A model generated the notes under the pieces. The model worked only from the letters and a program-made list of their open reading frames with translations, had not been told where the DNA came from and ran no database searches. Below, piece by piece: positions 45,506 through 57,417 of a DNA stretch of 64,000 bases. Numbering within the stretch: position 1 is the stretch's first letter; each line of letters opens with the position of its first letter. The translations under genes and the position numbers were made by a program. Where the stretch lies: the NCBI GenBank assembly GCA_033296705.1, contig MU856877.1:1-64000 (forward strand). Reading direction: 5' to 3'. Source of the stretch: Chaetomidium leptoderma. Taxonomy: Eukaryota > Ascomycota > Sordariomycetes > Sordariales > Chaetomiaceae.

Positions 45506-46756
45506 TGGCAAGTCTCGTTCCGAGGGCGGCGGCTTCCGGGGCGGCGGCAACGACGAGCGCGAGGCTACGCTCAACCAGATCCTGACGGAAATGGACGGCT
45601 TCAACACCTCTGAGCAGGTGGTGGTGCTCGCTGGTACCAACAGACCCGACATTCTGGACCAGGCCCTGATGCGACCCGGCCGCTTCGACAGACACATCCA
45701 CATCGACAGGCCAACCATGAAGGGCCGCAAGGACATCTTCAAGGTGCACTTGCAGAAGATCCTCACCAAGGAGGACATGGACTACCTGACGGGACGTCTC
45801 GCTGCTCTGACACCAGGCTTCGCCGGTGCTGACATTGCCAACGCCGTCAACGAAGCTGCGCTTATCGGTAGGTCTTTTTTCTTTCTTTCTTGTTTTGACC
45901 TGTTAACCATTGGTGATGAGTGACGAGTGACGAGAAATGCTAACAATACCCCCTAGCTGCCAGAGCAAACGCGGCCAGCGTCGAGATGCTCCACTTTGAG
46001 CAGGCCATCGAGCGTGTCGTTGGCGGTCTCGAGCGCAAGTCCCTAGTCCTCGGCCCCGAGGAGAAGCGGACGGTTGCGTACCACGAGGCGGGCCACGCCA
46101 TCTGCGGCTGGTTCTTCCGGTGGGCCGACCCGCTGCTCAAGGTGTCCATCATCCCCCGCGGCCAGGGCGCGCTCGGCTACGCGCAGTACCTCCCGTCGGG
46201 CGACGCGTACCTGATGAACACCAACCAGCTGATGGACCGCATGGCCATGACGCTGGGCGGGCGGGTGTCGGAGGAGATCCACTTCCCGACGGTGACGACG
46301 GGCGCGAGCGACGACTTCAAGAAGGTGACGCGCATGGCCACCACCATGGTGACGCAGTGGGGCATGTCGGAGAAGCTGGGCCCGCTGCACTTTGAGAACG
46401 ACCAGAACCAGCTGCACAAGCCGTTCGCCGAGTCGACGGCGCAGGCCATCGACAGCGAGGTGCGGCGCATCGTCGACGAGGCGTACAAGCAGTGCAAGGA
46501 GCTGTTGCTGGCCAAGAAGAAGGAGATTGGCATCGTCGCCGAGGAGCTGCTGCGCAAGGAGGTGCTGACGCGCGACGACCTCGTCCGGCTGCTCGGCCCG
46601 CGCGAGTGGCCCGAGAAGGAGGAGTTTGCCAAGTTCTTTGACAACCGCGGCGGGCAAAAGGGCGCGCCGCCGCCGCCGTTCCCGACCGAGAGCACCGACT
46701 CGCCGTCGGAGCCGCAGCCCGCGCTGTTTGAGAAGCCGACTGATGATGAGAGGTGA
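43932..46756 (+). CDS. Mitochondrial m-AAA protease subunit (FtsH family, AFG3/YTA12-like)
   Basis: Exons 43932-45867 and 45957-46756 (GTAGGT...CTAAC...TAG, phase 1) give 911 residues. An N-terminal presequence (MFRASARQLARCSRLPLRPL) precedes a helical matrix-side region with a Gln-rich low-complexity stretch. Two membrane spans lie at about residues 250-268 and 364-384 with the intermembrane loop between them. The AAA module has Walker A GPPGTGKT at 461-468, Walker B CIIFIDEIDAVG and the second region of homology (RPDILDQALMRPGRFDRH). The metalloprotease motif is HEAGH at 688-692. It acts in the inner membrane as a hexamer for quality control and processing of mitochondrial proteins. Whether it is the AFG3 or YTA12 type needs a tree. 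The C-terminus is Pro/Ser/Glu-rich. Confidence 0.95.
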
Positions 46757-47601
46757 AGATGATGGAGAGAGAGACCAAAAAGGGAGAGTCTTGAAACTAC
46801 TACTCAACTCGTACATGTTTGTATCAATAGGTATGGCGCGCATGACAGCAGGAAGGGAAAGGGAAAGAAAGCAAGCTGCTAGAGAGAAAGAAGGTTGTTT
46901 TCTTTTCTTCTTGTTGATTCCCTCCTCTTTGTGGAACTTGGTTTTTTGTTTTCCTTTCTTGCCTTGCCAGCAAGCGACGGCCTTGGTCTGCAGGGAGCAT
47001 GGTTGGGTGTGGATAGACTAGGAGTGTCCTCTAGCGAGTGTGTTGTACGATAACTACTGTTGTTGGTGTCTGAGGTTCCCCTTGTATCTATTGTGTAGAA
47101 ACACCCATGACATGTATCTGCATCTGACCATCTCCAAGACGGAGTCTACGGAAAAGCGGCAACTCGAGCTGCACACAGCGCGCCCTGCCGCCTTTTCGGC
47201 GGGTTGTGGGTCCATCGGTCCGCCCCCTGCTGGTGCCGAGAACAACGGAACTTGAACTTTTTCTCTTCCTAGCTTGATTGATCATGACTTTTCGGCTTTC
47301 ATTGCTCTCCTGCTTCAATTGAGACCTGGTGTGTAGACACCAGAGCGGGTTCATCAATACGTTTGTCATTGAGACCGACAGGATCGAACGAGGTCATCGA
47401 TGAGGCAATGTGCCCGATGCTGAGAGTGAAGACCACAATCGGCGCCCGGCAACAAGCAGCTGCTTGAGACTGGGAAACAGGACACTGCCCTTCCTTTCCC
47501 GCCCTTTTTTGGGTTTAATCAATATCTTTCCCTTGTATTCTTTTCCCCATATCTTTATCTCTCAACTATTTATATCTCCACTACCCCAGACTCCGCCAGC
47601 A
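46757..47601. other. Intergenic region between m-AAA protease and BOR1
   Basis: This 845-bp stretch separates two plus-strand genes and should hold the m-AAA 3' UTR and the BOR1 promoter. No gene or RNA recognised. Confidence 0.5.
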
Positions 47602-50129
47602 ATGGCCTCCACCGCAGAAAAGTCCACCGGCCCCGGCCCCGGACCCGGACCCGGCGACGGCCTCTCCCTCCCAACAACAAACGACCCCCACCAGCCCAAC
47701 CCCGGAACCGGATCCCCAACCAACACCACCGGCCTGCGCATCCGCGACTGGGTACGCTCCCCCGGCTCCGGCGAGTCCCGCCACCACCACCACCCCAGCC
47801 ATGACAACCCGACGGGCGGTGGTGGCGGCGGCGGCCAACCCGCTGGCTCCGGCTCCGGCTCCGGTTCTGGTATCCGATCAGCGGCACCCGGCGGCCCAAC
47901 AGACCATCATCATCATCATCATCATCACCGGACAACAACAACAACAACAACAACAACAACACGACAGCCGAAGCACGACCCCTGGTGGAAGATCCACCTC
48001 TTCCGGGGCATGGTCAACGACGTCCGGAAGCGAGCACCCTACTACCTCAGCGACTGGACCGACGCGTGGAACTACCGTGTTGTGCCTGCGACGGTGTATA
48101 TGTTTTTTGCAAAGTCAGTCTTTTTTTTTTTTTTTTTTGCCTTCTCACTACCTACCCTTGATTTGATGTATGTGGGAGAGATTTGATACTGATTTGCGGA
48201 TGCTGTAGCATACTTCCTGCGCTGGCCTTCTCGCTGGACATGTTCAACAAGACGGGCATGCACTACGGCGTCAACGAGGTGCTGCTCTCGTCGGTGCTGG
48301 GGGCCGTGGTGTTTTCGGTGCTGGCGTGTCAGCCGTTGGTGATTGTCGGTGTTACGGGGCCGATTACCGTGTTTAATTAGTATTGTTTTCCTCCCGCGTT
48401 GCTTGGTGTTGTGTTGAGCTGACGGGGCTAGTACCGTGTACGACATCATGATGCCGACGGGTACCAACTATCTGGCGTTTATGTGCTGGATTGGCATGTA
48501 AGTCATCCACTCACGACGGGGGTTGTTCTAAGAGAAAACGGGGGGGCTAATTACTGGCTAGATGGGCTCTCATCTTCCACTGGATCCTGGCCGTCACCAA
48601 CTCGTGCAACTGGCTGCGCTACGTGACGCGCTTCCCCTGTGACATCTTTGGTTTCTACGTCGCCTTCATCTACCTGCAAAAGGGCGTCCAGATCCTCGAG
48701 ACGCTCGGCGACGACGAGTCCTTCTACCTGTCCGTCGTCGTGGCCCTCCTCGTTTTTGCTATTGCCTACATCTGCGGCGAGCTCGGCCGGAGCAGCCTGT
48801 TCCGGCACCCTGTGCGCGTCTTCCTCAAGGACTACGGCACGCCCCTGACCGTCGTCTTTTTCACGGGCTTCGTCCACATGGGCAAGATGAAGCAGGTCTC
48901 GCTCGAGACCCTGCCGACGGGGATCGCCTTCATGCCGACCCTGCCCGAGCGCGGCTGGTTCGTCCACTTTTGGGATATCCCCGTGGCCGACATCTTCATC
49001 GCCATCCCCTTTGCCGTGCTGCTGACCATCCTCTTTTGGTTCGACCACAACGGTATGTGTCTGTCTCTTAAACCCTCCACCCTGAATTAGAGTTGACCTG
49101 ACTCAACCATCCCCAGTCTCCTCCCTCATCGCCCAAGGCACCGAATTCCCCCTCAAAAAACCCGCCGGCTTCCACTGGGATATCTTCCTCCTCGGTCTCA
49201 CCACGGGTGTAGCCGGCTTGCTCGGCCTGCCCTTCCCCAACGGCCTGATCCCGCAAGCCCCCTTCCACACCGAATCCCTCTGCGTCACCGAAGTCGTCGT
49301 CTCTTCCTCCTCCCCCTCTTCTTCGTCTCCCTCCCCCAACAACGACAACGAAAAATCCGGCGGCGCCAGTGGCGGCCCCTTCACCTTCCGCGCCGCCTAC
49401 GTCGTCGAGCAGCGCGTGTCCAACCTCGCACAGGGCCTGCTGACGCTGGTGGCCATGACGGGCCCGCTGCTGACCGTGCTGCACCTCGTGCCGCAGGGCG
49501 TGTTGGCGGGGCTGTTTTTCATCATGGGTTTCCAGGCGCTCGAGGCGAATGGCATCACGGTCAAGCTGTTGTTTCTGCTGCGGGATCGCGCGCTTACGCC
49601 TGCGGGGCATCCGTTGGCGTTGATGACCACCAAAAAAAAGGGGCCAGGGGGCGGGGGGAGACGGCGGCGGGGCGCGGTGTGGGGGTTTGTGGTGGTGGAG
49701 TTGGTTGGGTTTGGGGCTACCTTTGCCATCACCCAGACCGTCGCCGCCGTCGGGTTTCCCGTGTTTATCTTCTTGTTGATTCCGCTCCGGGCGATGGTGT
49801 TGCCGAGGTGGTTGTCGGAGGAGGAATTGGCGTTGCTGGATGAGCCGACCGCGAGCCCGTTTACGATGGAGAGTGTCGGGGGCACGTTTGGTGGGGGCGG
49901 GAGGAGTGGAGGCGGTGATGTCTTTTTGGATGCCTCCCCCGGGGAGGAGTCCGGGGAGGAGACGGATCGGTCGAGGAGGAGGAAGGAGGGCGCTGGCGGC
50001 GGCGGTGGAGGGTTGGGTGGACGGGCTGATGATGGGCGGAGCGAGGAGGAGCTTGCGGAGCTGGGGGAGAGTCGGTCGGGGGGAGTGAGGAGGCGGTTAA
50101 GTACGGTACATCGTGAGGGGAGTGCGTAG
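47602..50129 (+). CDS. Borate/bicarbonate transporter, BOR1/SLC4 family
   Basis: Exons 47602-48113, 48209-48379, 48432-48497, 48562-49052 and 49117-50129 join in phase to give 750 residues. The N-terminal ~125 residues are low complexity, including His102-109 and Thr111-120. The membrane part is the anion-exchanger fold: DWTDAWNYRVVPATVYMFFA, NILPALAFSLDMFNKTGMHY, LACQPLVIVGVTGPITVFNY, WALIFHWILAVTNSCNWLRY, TGVAGLLGLPFPNGLIPQAP and LHLVPQGVLAGLFFIMGFQA. The C-terminal ~120 residues are Gly/Arg/Glu-rich and cytosolic. Yeast BOR1 exports borate. The first intron contains a T19 run and the last exon a Ser-rich insert after VTEVVV. Substrate preference cannot be read from the sequence. Confidence 0.93.
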
Positions 50130-53100
50130 ACGACGTGAGGCGGTTTTCGTGGTGTCTCGTCGACGTCGTTGTCTCGAGACTAACCTCTCGTCGGGGCAGA
50201 GAACGGCCGGAGGGCGTCGGTGGCGCGAAACTGGAACACCACCATAGTTGTTGTCCGTCACGTTTCGCCGCTCGAGATCGAGAGCCGCGAGGCTCGAACC
50301 ATAGTCATTGGCAAATAAATGCTCGTCGTTTCCCGGGCTTCCATCTCGTTAACGAGCAGCGAGAACTCGTTGTTCGGCATCGTGGGTCACCGTCGATCTG
50401 CTTGGACCATCGAGGGCTTCGGCATCTGCGTTGTTTGTGCTTAGGGGTTCCTAGGAGAACAAGGAAAAGTTGAGAGCGCAGCTGTCTGGGAGAACACATC
50501 TTCCAAGAGGTAACTTGTGCTCAGCGGACAGCACCAGACGAGGCCAATCTCGGCTTTCGTCTGATCAAATCTCTACATGGCCTTCTTCCTCGAGCCGGAG
50601 ACGAGGCAAGCCGGGCACAAACACATGGGAATCGAATTAACTCAATAAACTTTGTATATACGAATAGCGGCTCGTAAGTCCAACACTTTGCCCAGGCCCT
50701 TTACGATGCTGATCTTCATGGCCTGATACATCGCCAACCGTCCCCGTGGTTCATCTTCATTGCTTTCCGGCGTGCTGGGCCTGGCAGGCAGCACACGCCA
50801 CCTATTACCCGCCTTCACGGCTTGCCAACCAGGGGCATGGACATCGGCTCAATTTGCATTCGACAATCAAAGCCCATTAATGTAAATGGGCTTGTTGGGC
50901 TTTTCTTCATCTACGAGAATCACGTTAGATGACGGGCATCTCATCAGGGGCTTCGGATGGCTTTCTGGCCTCATTGCGTGATAGAGGCCATGGTGGAAAG
51001 GCCTCCCTGGAGGACAAAAGGGGCTTGTTTCCCCTGAGCAAAATCCGGTGGTTGTAGGAGGAAAACTTTGCCGCCGCGGTTGCTATTGCGACTACTCGCT
51101 CGCCATGCCCCACTGGGGCGTTGGGTTTGGGCTGGTAGTCGCTGTAGGTCGCTGGTACTTCTGCTCGCCTCGACAAGTCGAATCCACACATCTCTCCAGC
51201 CGGGCGGAATGCAACCCTCGAATGGACAAGCGATGCTGCTCCATCCACGGCATCTGAGGTCGCTGGGGTGGCTGAACTCCTCTCTGCATGGTGCCGGCTT
51301 CCTGTTCCGACGTGATCACGGCCTGGCTGCTGGTGGCGAGATTCAGTGATTCACACGCCTCACGACCCCGGTCGAGAAACGGAAACGCCAAGTTAGAGGC
51401 CGCTGGAAAGCGGCGGCAACCCGGAGCCGACGGGCTCGACGAGCTCCCGCGCTGGCGCTCCTGTTGGTGGACCCAATGCCTGGCCTGTCACTCTTCAATA
51501 AGCCGAGAAGCTGGTCCCTGCTCGTTGCACCAAGATCCTGGACTCTCCGGGGAGGATTGGTGGTGAGCCTCCGCCTCCGACCTGGATCTTGGCTGGTCTG
51601 CCGGATCTGCTTCCTACCACATGGATGATAGTCATCCAGCCCGGGCCGACATGTTCAACCCATCTGCCGCGATGGTTGGATCGGCGTCCGCGAGGCAGCA
51701 AAACGTCATGGCAGGCGGAGAGCCTTCAACGGCTGAACGGAAGCTTGATGGGGCTGGACGAAGTCAGTCGGCTTTGGTGGGCTAAGTTGTCGAGATGAAC
51801 AGACAGTCTTCTCAAGAGGGCAGGTGGCGGATACAAGCGACGCATCTCATCACTTGCCGCCTGAAGCTATCGCTCATCTGGCGGCATCCAGTTTCTCCCC
51901 TCCCCCCCCTATTGATGCATCACCTAGCGCAGACGGAGATTGCAGCACCTCTCCTCTCAAGAGCGGCCGGTGCTCATGTGCATGGTGCCGTGATGGATTG
52001 AACCGGTGCAGACGAGACGCCTGTCATGGATTTTCCAGCCAGACTGATGATTTTGCACCTGTGCCCCTTTTCGGCCTCCAGGAAGGCTGTCCAGCTCCCG
52101 CCGTCAGACCATGGCGGTTGCCGGCCCCCAGACACCCTCTTGGACGCGGGCCCCTGGCGCACCAAACACACCAGACCCGAGAGGTAGATTGAGTGCGGCC
52201 GAGCGGCGGCATTGGCGGGCAGCAGACAGCAGACAGCAGACAGCAGCAGCGTCTTCGGACAACCCGGGGTTCTTGCCGGCGGGGAGAGGGGGCCAAGAGA
52301 TGGGAAGCCGTCAGTATCGGCTTGGTCCCATGGGGCAGGCAGCTCGCCTCCATCCAACGACGATGCAGTTAATTTAGCCGAATGAAGTGTATATTGAATC
52401 TGAACCACCAGACCGCTCAACCCGGTCATGGGCCCCAGGGGAAGGGGAGCAGAGCCTGGAATGGGCGGGCGACAAACGGATCCATGATTGCGAGGGCGCA
52501 CAAAACGGAACGCGGCATCAGTGGCAGGGAGCGAAAATCCGAAAATCGGATACTCGCCTGGCGGTCTGCAGCATCTCGCTGCGCATGGATTTCGGTTGGG
52601 TTGTTGTTGCTGTTGAGCTGGAGCAGCACGTACAGCACCGCATCCTTCGTCCTCCACTCTTCTTCGATTTTGGCTCGGCTCGCAAATGATGACCCCGATG
52701 GGCGGGTCAGGCACCACGACGTCCTGTCGGTACCGTTGTTCGGTTGTCCTTTTGGCGACGTTGCAGGCCCAGGTTCGGCTACGACAGAAAGAGTGTCACC
52801 GAACCACTCGAGGCGTCGCATTCCATGTCGCCTCTCTCTTATATGCGAGGCTCGACTTTGACATGCGTCGGCCAGAGAGCCACACGTGACGGTGGAGATT
52901 GTTGTCTGACGGGTTGTGCGGGTAGAAACTGGAGGGGCTATAAATGCAGGTAGTTTTACGCTAGAAGGATGCTGTCTCGTGCAGTCGGGTTCCATGTTGG
53001 GGCCGTGACTCGGAACAAAAGCGTTGTGTTGAAGGTTGAGGAAGGTGGTTGGTGGCTCGTTTTGGTGGCCCTTGCAGCTAGCTGCCTTGGCGAGTCCTGT

Positions 53101-56100
53101 CAAGCTTCGCTCTTACCGCTTCTGGAAGACGGGAGCGTTGGGCGCGGACTGCCCACTCCGTCGCGATGCAGTGGTCAGTGCGTTGCCCGGCAGGGTCCCT
53201 GGCACCCTGGCTCCTGGCAGTTGTCGTCGGGTGAGGTGGGTCCTGGACTTCAGATCGTACCATCACTGGATTCAGGGCATCACAGCCGAGCGGTGCCACT
53301 TGCCGCCAATTGTTTCGTTTGCACCTCTCGCGTGGCCGTCGCGCTGAGGAGAGTCCGACTGACTGCCCAGTGCAGGTGGTGCCTGGCACTCGCTAACCTT
53401 CGCTACCTTACAGCACATGGAGGTAGTTGCAGTTCCCTTCTTCATTTTACCCCAGAGTCGCAGCCGACCTGAAATCTCCGCGAGCTGGGACATCTGGGGC
53501 CTGCCCAGCCAGATCCCACTGTGAACCGTCCACGGGAGTCCGCATGTCCTTCGACCCGTTTTGTTTCAACCGGTCCCATGCCGCGTTCGTTGCCGTCCCA
53601 TCCCATCCCATCCCCTTTGTTGTTCCCTTCTTTCCCGTCAGCGCACCCGTCTCGGGAGGTCGCACCTGGACGGCACGCGGGAAGCTGTTGAAACAGGCCT
53701 TCATTTCGTTGTCCGGGACTGGGGCGCGAGATCTCCGGACGCCCCGCGAGGGCGTGACATATTTGTTCGGCACTCGGAGCCCGTACGATCTGCCGCGGCT
53801 GGGTCCGATGGCCAACGCTACGGACAAATCTCACCCCACCATTCTGCACCATTCTGCAGCCCCTCTCGATCGCCCGCCACGGACTGTGAGATGCGATGCC
53901 CATTTGGGTAGGGATCTGGCTGGGCTGGCTGCGCTCCTGAGTCCACCATCTCACTGTGGCGCTCTCCCTGCAGCGGAGTGCGACCCTTTACCACGCTGGC
54001 CGTTCCGTCTTTGCCCTGCTGGATGGTCTCGTTGAGAACACCACAGCACCAGACAGGCAGGGAGGCGGGCAGCCAGAGGCACCAGCCAGCATCTACATCT
54101 GATCCCCTGCCTGTCTGTATTCTGTACAACCTGCTGTACACTTGCAGGAACATGCAGCGAATTTGTCAACCCCGTCTGCCAGGCTGTCCCACCGCCGCCT
54201 GCATTACGCAGTCTTGGTACCGTGGATCAAGGCACTTGGTACTGGTGCGGAGCTGAGAAGCCGTGGTGATGCGGCGACCCCTTCTTCTGGGTGGCGGATG
54301 GGCGCTCCTGTTCTCCAAGGCACGCTCTTCCTCGGTCCGCAAGTGACGACGGCCGCGGAGATAGCCGCTCACTCGGCCCCAGGATCCCACCACAAACGTT
54401 GCTTGGCCATGCTAAGTCTTCTCACACCTTGACCTTCAGCGAGGCTGTGAGCGGGATGAACCGCTGGACACCTCCAGGATGTTGGTATACGCAAAAACTA
54501 TGGTTTGTCGTTTACTGTGCTGAAGGTATACGGCAGCCTTCTCGTGGAGCATCGCATGTACATACAGATCCGGGCACTAAGTGTCTGATTCCGAGAATCT
54601 TCCTTCAATATGTCAAGTCGACCGAAGGAGACTTACGCCATGCAGCGGAGACTTCCGGCGCTGCCCATCTCGGGGAGTTTCGAGCCAACATGGTCATGAC
54701 CACACAGGGGCTCGATGACAGCATGCTCCGTAGTGGGCAAGATCAGCCGGCAATTGCATGAACGGTCTGGGGGATGGATCTCGGTCGTGAGAAAAGCCTC
54801 CCCGCTTCCCGGCTCTTGGTGTAAGTCCTCGCCCCCAGCGTGGTGAAATCCCGGCCAGGGTCAAAGCAGGCTGATGAGCAACAGGCTGTATTCGACGTAG
54901 CAACACCACGCACCGCTCACCTCCACGGTTGCATCACTCAGACGTGGTGCTTTTCCCCTGGCATTTCTGTTTCCCCAGAGATCTTCCAATCAGAGCCGCC
55001 AGCGGCGTTCCATTCCGCAGTTAATGACGGCGCACGTTTTTTTAATCTGTCTTATTTTCCGATCAAGCCTTTCCCCGGACTGTGCCAATGAGAGCGCGGA
55101 GCAAGCCGATCGTTTCCCCCGCGGTTTCAAGGAAAGTAGATGATACGACTTCGTACCGCGGTAGCTTCACGGGAGAGGAACAACGGGAGAAAGCATGACG
55201 TCCAGCCACGGTTTGCCAACGGGACGGCCGGCCGGCTGCAACGGCGGGCGCCGTGGTTAATGGTTTGGTCGGGCAAAGCATTTCCCAACAGGGAAACCTT
55301 CGAGATCCTCCGCCGAAGCTGCTCGGCGTCAGACAAGACGTCCGTGCCAATTGTCACCGGCCGGCCCCATCGCCGCCAGCCCCCCCCCGTTAAGCTTTGG
55401 GCGGGGTATCGATCCGCGCCGTCACCCTCGCGGAGGGGGGCGCAACGGCGCCGTTCCCCCACCCCTACCCGATGCTAGTTTGGTGGCTTGGTGTCATATT
55501 ATAGATGCTCGAGGGCTTTATTGCATTTGTGGGAATAGGTAGGTAAATATGTCCAATGTGCATACTAGGTACGTTTGTACGTTTCGTTACTCCACCTTGT
55601 TCTACCTACCGCGTTAGTTAACTATTGGTTTGGCGGGACGGTCGAGCAGACGTTGACCGAAATGAGGCCGCCGCAGTGGCAGCCAACCAAGGGCGGTACC
55701 AAAAGACGCTCCCCGGCAACGGCTTCCGACAATGGCGAACAAGCAGCAGAACCGCCAATGTCGCTTGACAGGTTATTTCAACATGTCCGAGGATTCGACC
55801 GAAGCTAACAAAGACGGGTTTGGACTCGCTGAGACCGGCAGCAGCCAAGAGACGGCGGCACCGTCTTCGCTCTGCTGTGTAAGTGAAAGGGGAAGAAGGC
55901 AAGCCGGTTGTGGCTCCGTTTCCCAGACGACTCCAAACCGGGGTTAGTCCCCCGCCAAGGTGCCATGTACCTGTCTGTTCTCCTCTCTGCTGCACGGCAA
56001 TTAAAAGCCCTCCCCAGCAAATGGGGAGAGCAGATGCAGAGTTAAGGTCTGCAGCAAGAGTGTGGAGAATGCTGCAATGCAAGGCGCGATGTGAGTGTGT

Positions 56101-57417
56101 CATCCCATCTCACATCTCACCTCACATCCCATCTCCTCTCGCCCCATCCGACCTGACTGGTTGAGGCACGCAACCCTGAACCCAGCCCGGCAGATTCTGT
56201 CAACAAACCCCTCCTCCTGTGCACTGTGACCGGATCTGGTTCCATCCAAGCGGTTGCAACCCAACGGTTGTGTCCCGGGCACGGCAGTTTCCTCCCTTTT
56301 GCCAGTAAGCATCTCTTTATGTAAGTAAGCGAGAGCGTAGTCGGGAAAGGGGGTGGGTGGGCAGCCGGGGGGGGGGAATCGCAGGCCAACGGTAGGCATC
56401 ATCATCCCATCGGTACATACCTAGAGAGGGCGAGGCAAGGCAAAGGAAAGGAGGGGGACGGGGGGACAAGTTTAAACAATCCTCACTTCGTTCGTCTATC
56501 TATGTACAGGAGACTAGCAGTAGACTAGACAAGAGACAGAGAGGAGAACACGCCGGCCGGCTGCCCCCCCTTTTGCTCTCAGGAGACACTCTCACTCACA
56601 CAAAGGCGCACACACACATCTGCAAAGACCAAAAACCACCCAAGCAAAACAAACCCAGCAAAACCACCCAATGCAAACTCCACCAAAACAACCACCTTTG
56701 CCCGCCATTGAAAGTTTGGTTTTTCTTTTCCGTGAAATAACCTGATCCCATATCCCTTTCGCCAGTCGTAGAAACGTAGTAGTAATAGTGTTATCCCACT
56801 TCCTTGTCCCAAGCCAAAATTCGATCTTCCCTTTCTGTCTCTCTCACTAACCAACACCAGTGGCACTGCAGAATCGAACCACCCCGGTCAAATGTCTGTC
56901 GTAAAAAAGAAGAGGAAGAAAGGAAAACAAAACAAAGGATTCCTTTGCCAATCCCAAGGGGGTGGGTGGGCGGTGGTGAATACGGTCATCGGAACCGATA
57001 GAGGCTAATCCAAGAAGAAGAAGAAGAAGAAGTAGAAGAAGAAGGGGTGCTGCGGTTTGATGAAGTTTACAATGTTGATAGAAGTAGGTAGGTAGGTACG
57101 CAGTACAATCCGCTTGAGCTCCGAATACATAAAAAAAATAGAAGCAAGTCGGGTATTTCGGTCCCCTTAAAGGCGGGCGGGGGAACGGGGGGCCAAGAAT
57201 CGAAGAAGGCGCTGCCAACGAAAATGTAGAAACGGGGGTTGGTTCCGTTTGCCGTGCCGGATCAAGATATCAAGCCCGGATATTCGCGATGGTTTTTCGA
57301 TGGCGTCGGTTTGGTCTCGTTGCAAAAGTAACTCACACACACCGTGGGGTATGTGGCGCCGCTGGTAGTAATTTCTGATGTCGTGTTCGTGGAAGAAAGA
57401 GATAAAAGTAAACGGCA
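50130..57417. other. 7.3-kb gene-poor convergent interval
   Basis: Neither strand holds a reading frame with a recognisable domain or a phase-consistent exon chain. Open frames up to 248 codons exist, but their composition (Arg/Ser/Pro/Cys-rich, same block open in several frames) is that of GC-rich non-coding DNA. Simple repeats include a GCAGACA run at about 52216-52246, CATCC repeats at about 53597-53615 and CATCTCAC repeats at about 56099-56135. A TATA-like element (GCTATAAATG) lies at about 52938-52947. Possible content is a long non-coding RNA or long UTR. Confidence 0.55.

Noticed and set aside
44946..46843. Long minus-strand frames under the m-AAA protease
   Set aside because: They overlap a well-supported coding region and have shadow composition.
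52969..53472. 167-codon frame about 25 bp after a TATA-like element
   Set aside because: No recognisable motif, and composition matches GC-rich non-coding frames around it; a transcript would be needed to revive it.
56855..56890. Reverse GGTTCGATTC-like word resembling a tRNA B box
   Set aside because: No matching T-arm stem or other tRNA arms can be drawn around it.
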